7,597 nt of DNA from ZC4RG30 sp964632365 (GTDB lineage Bacteria; Pseudomonadota; Gammaproteobacteria; Steroidobacterales; Steroidobacteraceae). The translations under genes were made by a program, and so were the position numbers. Where the stretch lies: positions 1 through 7,597 of the forward strand of contig CAZWDR010000119.1 in assembly GCA_964632365.1 (NCBI GenBank), given 5' to 3'. Positions 4,286 through 7,597 of the stretch are shown piece by piece. Position 1 is the stretch's first letter. Every line of letters begins with the position of its first letter. Below the pieces are notes generated by a model, which saw nothing but the letters and a program-made list of their open reading frames with translations, made no database searches and had not been told where the DNA came from.

Positions 4286-5971
4286 TCACTGTGTCACCGC
4301 GCCGCGGCTCGCACTCGTCACGGTGCGCGCGTACTTGGCCAGCACTCCGCGCGTCGCATAGGGTTTTGGTGCCTTCCACCTGCGCGCGCGCCGCTTCAGT
4401 TCCGCCGCGCTCACGTCGACCTCGATCCGCCGCTTCACGGCATCGATGGAAATGATATCCCCGTCCTCCAGCAACGCGATCGGTCCGCCCAGCGCGGCCT
4501 CGGGTGAGACGTGTCCTACAACGAAGCCGTGGCTGCCGCCGGAAAACCTGCCGTCGGTGATCAGCGCGACTTTGTCCCCAAGGCCCAGGCCCATGATGGC
4601 GCCGGTGGGGCTGAGCATCTCGCGCATCCCCGGTCCGCCCACCGGCCCCTCACCGCGGATCACCACCACGTCGCCGGCCTTCACCCGGCCGGCGAGGATG
4701 GCCGCGGTGGCCCGCTCCTCGCCTTCGAACACGCGCGCAGTGCCGCGGAAGGCCAGGCCCTCCTTGCCGGTGATCTTCGCCACGGCGCCCTCGGGCGCCA
4801 GGTTGCCGGCCAGCACCACCAGGTGGCTGTCCTTCTTCACCGGGTTGTCGAAGGGGCGGATCACGGTCTGCCCGGCGGGATAGTCCGGCACATCCTTCAG
4901 GTTCTCGGCCACGGTGCGGCCGGTCACCGTCAGGCAATCCCCATGCAGCAGGCCGCGGCGCAGCAACCGTTTCATCAGCGGCTGGATGCCGCCGATCGCG
5001 ATCAGCTCGGACATCAGGTAGCGGCCGCTCGGACGCACGTCGGCGAGCACCGGCACCTTGCGGCCGACGCGCGCGAAGTCCGCCAGCGTGAGCCGCACGC
5101 CGGCCTCGTGCGCGATCGCGAGCAGATGCAGCACGGCGTTGGTGGAGCCGGCCAGCGCGATGGTCACCGCGATCGCATTCTCGAACGCCTTGCGCGTGAG
5201 GATCTGCTTCGGGGTGATGCCCTTCTGCAGCAGCGCCACCACCGCGGCGCCGGCACGGCGGCAGTCATCGAGCTTGGCCTGCCCCACCGCTTCCTGCGCG
5301 GAGGAATCCGGCAGCGACAGTCCCAGCGCCTCGATGGCCGAGGCCATCGTGTTGGCGGTGTACATGCCGCCGCAGCTGCCCGGTCCCGGGATCGCGGTGC
5401 GCTCCACCTCGCGCAGCTGCGCATCGTCGATGGTGCCGTTGGCGCGCGCGCCGACCGCCTCGAACACGGACACGATGTCGGTGTGGCCGGCGCCCGGGCG
5501 GATGGTGCCGCCGTAGACGAACACCGCCGGGCGGTTCATGCGCGCGATGGCGATCACGCAGCCGGGCATGTTCTTGTCGCAGCCGCCGATGGCGACGAAG
5601 CCATCAAAGCCCTCCGCGCCCACCACGGTCTCGATGGAATCGGCGATGACCTCGCGCGACACCAGCGAGTAGCGCATGCCGGGTGACCCCATCGAGATGC
5701 CGTCGGACACGGTGATGGTGTTGAACAGCACGCCCTTGCCGCCGCCGGCATCCGCGCCGCTGACCGCCGCGTTGGCCAGCTGGTCGATGTGCATGTTGCA
5801 CGGCGTGAGGTTCGCCCACGTCGAGGCCACGCCCACCTGCGGGCGCGTGAAATCGGCATCGCCAAAACCCACCGCGCGCAGCATCGCGCGCGCCGGTGCG
5901 TTCTTCAGGCCATCCACGACCTGGCTGGAGTACTGGCGGGCGTCGTAGCGGCGGTCTTTCTTCACGTTCAT
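4286..5971 (-). CDS. ilvD: Dihydroxy-acid dehydratase
   Basis: This 561-residue IlvD/Edd-family enzyme dehydrates 2,3-dihydroxy-3-methylbutanoate or -pentanoate to the 2-keto acids of valine, leucine and isoleucine synthesis. Visible motifs: TPCNMH (Cys58), GGCDKNMPGC (Cys131, metal-site Asp132 and Lys133), PGPGSCGGMYTANTM (Cys200), and near the end TDGRFSGGSHG, with Ser477 as the likely catalytic base. Three cluster cysteines and a length near 560 match the shorter branch typified by plant and mycobacterial [2Fe-2S] enzymes, not the roughly 616-residue oxygen-labile E. coli form; cluster type is inferred. The branched-chain substrate assignment over Edd (about 600 residues, sugar acid) rests on overall motif style. 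The start ATG has AGGA about 11 bases upstream, a loose spacing. It begins 70 bp after the aminopeptidase stop and may be co-transcribed with it. No other ilv gene is present. Confidence 0.95.
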   Translation of the reverse strand: MNVKKDRRYDARQYSSQVVDGLKNAPARAMLRAVGFGDADFTRPQVGVASTWANLTPCNMHIDQLANAAVSGADAGGGKGVLFNTITVSDGISMGSPGMRYSLVSREVIADSIETVVGAEGFDGFVAIGGCDKNMPGCVIAIARMNRPAVFVYGGTIRPGAGHTDIVSVFEAVGARANGTIDDAQLREVERTAIPGPGSCGGMYTANTMASAIEALGLSLPDSSAQEAVGQAKLDDCRRAGAAVVALLQKGITPKQILTRKAFENAIAVTIALAGSTNAVLHLLAIAHEAGVRLTLADFARVGRKVPVLADVRPSGRYLMSELIAIGGIQPLMKRLLRRGLLHGDCLTVTGRTVAENLKDVPDYPAGQTVIRPFDNPVKKDSHLVVLAGNLAPEGAVAKITGKEGLAFRGTARVFEGEERATAAILAGRVKAGDVVVIRGEGPVGGPGMREMLSPTGAIMGLGLGDKVALITDGRFSGGSHGFVVGHVSPEAALGGPIALLEDGDIISIDAVKRRIEVDVSAAELKRRARRWKAPKPYATRGVLAKYARTVTSASRGAVTQ

Positions 5972-6041
5972 GTGCGCGGGTGTCCTGTGGGTCGGAAATC
6001 GTGGAACGGTGCCCGCGCCTGGCGCGCGCGGCGCACGGGCT

Positions 6042-7439
<1,398 letters not shown>

Positions 7440-7465
7440 GGCAGGGATCCTAGTTCATCGGCATC

Positions 7466-7479
7466 GCTGACAAGTCAGC
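7466..7479. promoter_or_regulatory. Palindrome GCTGAC-AA-GTCAGC in the divergent intergenic region
   Basis: A perfect 6-2-6 inverted repeat lies 27 bases upstream of the aminopeptidase ATG and just upstream of the plus-strand -10 element, overlapping its -35 position. With a two-base centre it is a poor RNA hairpin but a plausible dimeric operator, which could act on both divergent genes. The regulator is unknown. Confidence 0.35.
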
Positions 7480-7502
7480 AATTGGCGGAATCGCGTTATA
7501 CT
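7474..7502 (+). promoter_or_regulatory. Candidate promoter of the rightmost gene
   Basis: TATACT (7497-7502) is a 5/6 match to the -10 consensus. The -35 position at 17-base spacing (7474-7479, GTCAGC) is weak and lies within the palindrome at 7466-7479, which suggests dependence on an activator or control by a repressor. A start near 7509 would leave a leader of about 34 bases. On the opposite strand the same spot reads TATAAC (7500-7495), a possible -10 for the aminopeptidase gene, so the two promoters may overlap back to back. Confidence 0.4.
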
Positions 7503-7542
7503 CGCTGGCTCCTGTCCATTATTTCAATCCAACGGAGCTCTC

Positions 7543-7597
7543 ATGCGTCTTTTCGGACCCAAGGATGTCGACAAAACCGCCCTGCGCCGCGCGCGCA
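7543..7597 (+). CDS. Start of an unidentified protein, cut by the window edge
   Basis: An ATG at 7543 is preceded by GGAG with 5-base spacing and by a good -10 element (7497-7502), so this looks like a genuine gene start. Only 18 codons are visible, giving MRLFGPKDVDKTALRRAR, a basic, charged N-terminus without a signal peptide or membrane helix in the visible part. I do not recognise the family. In many proteobacteria lptF lies divergent from pepA, but this N-terminus does not look like the hydrophobic start of LptF. Confidence 0.6.
   Translation, partial: MRLFGPKDVDKTALRRAR

Noticed and set aside
4511..5686. Plus-strand open frame of 391 codons opposite ilvD
   Set aside because: Shadow of the strongly conserved ilvD frame; the composition is His/Gly/Arg-rich with no domain.
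6014..6026. CGCGC/GCGCG mini-hairpin between the aminopeptidase and ilvD
   Set aside because: A 5-bp stem in alternating GC sequence is expected by chance here, and no U-tract follows.

Overview
The window is GC-rich chromosomal DNA with tightly packed genes and no mobile element, tRNA or rRNA. The gene families and their order (a tonB-exbB-exbD-exbD cluster followed by a TPR gene) point to a gammaproteobacterium, most likely of the Xanthomonadales/Lysobacterales type. This is an inference from synteny and protein style; no phylogenetic marker is present. Codon use looks even across the window, and I see no sign of recent horizontal transfer.

Layout. Bases 2-160 (+) are the 3' end of etfA, the alpha subunit of the electron transfer flavoprotein. 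A perfect 13-bp hairpin at 198-227 separates it from a convergent block that fills almost all the rest of the window on the minus strand. In transcription order this block holds: an M17 leucyl aminopeptidase (7439-6042); ilvD, dihydroxy-acid dehydratase (5971-4286); a 196-bp control region; then tonB (4089-3442), exbB (3332-2550), exbD1 (2522-2082), exbD2 (2062-1637) and a secreted TPR-repeat protein (1478-252). At the right edge a divergent plus-strand gene begins at 7543 and is cut off after 18 codons.

Function. TonB, ExbB and the two ExbD paralogues make up an inner-membrane motor. ExbB/ExbD use the proton motive force to energise TonB, which reaches across the periplasm to outer-membrane TonB-dependent transporters (siderophores, vitamin B12, plant or algal glycans in this group). 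The exported TPR protein at the end of the operon is probably an accessory factor of the same machine. IlvD (branched-chain amino acid synthesis) and the aminopeptidase (peptide turnover) are housekeeping enzymes with no obvious link to it.

Regulatory structure. Three intercistronic hairpins stand out: 198-227 (bidirectional terminator), 1612-1632 (directly after exbD2) and 3390-3430 (a two-tier hairpin between tonB and exbB). The last two could set unequal amounts of TonB, ExbB/ExbD and the TPR protein. The tonB upstream region carries two inverted repeats built from TGCAA half-sites and a long GC-rich inverted repeat over the best promoter candidate. I could not find a convincing Fur box there. 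I see no evidence of a wholly new biological system; the points of interest are the architecture and control of the TonB operon.
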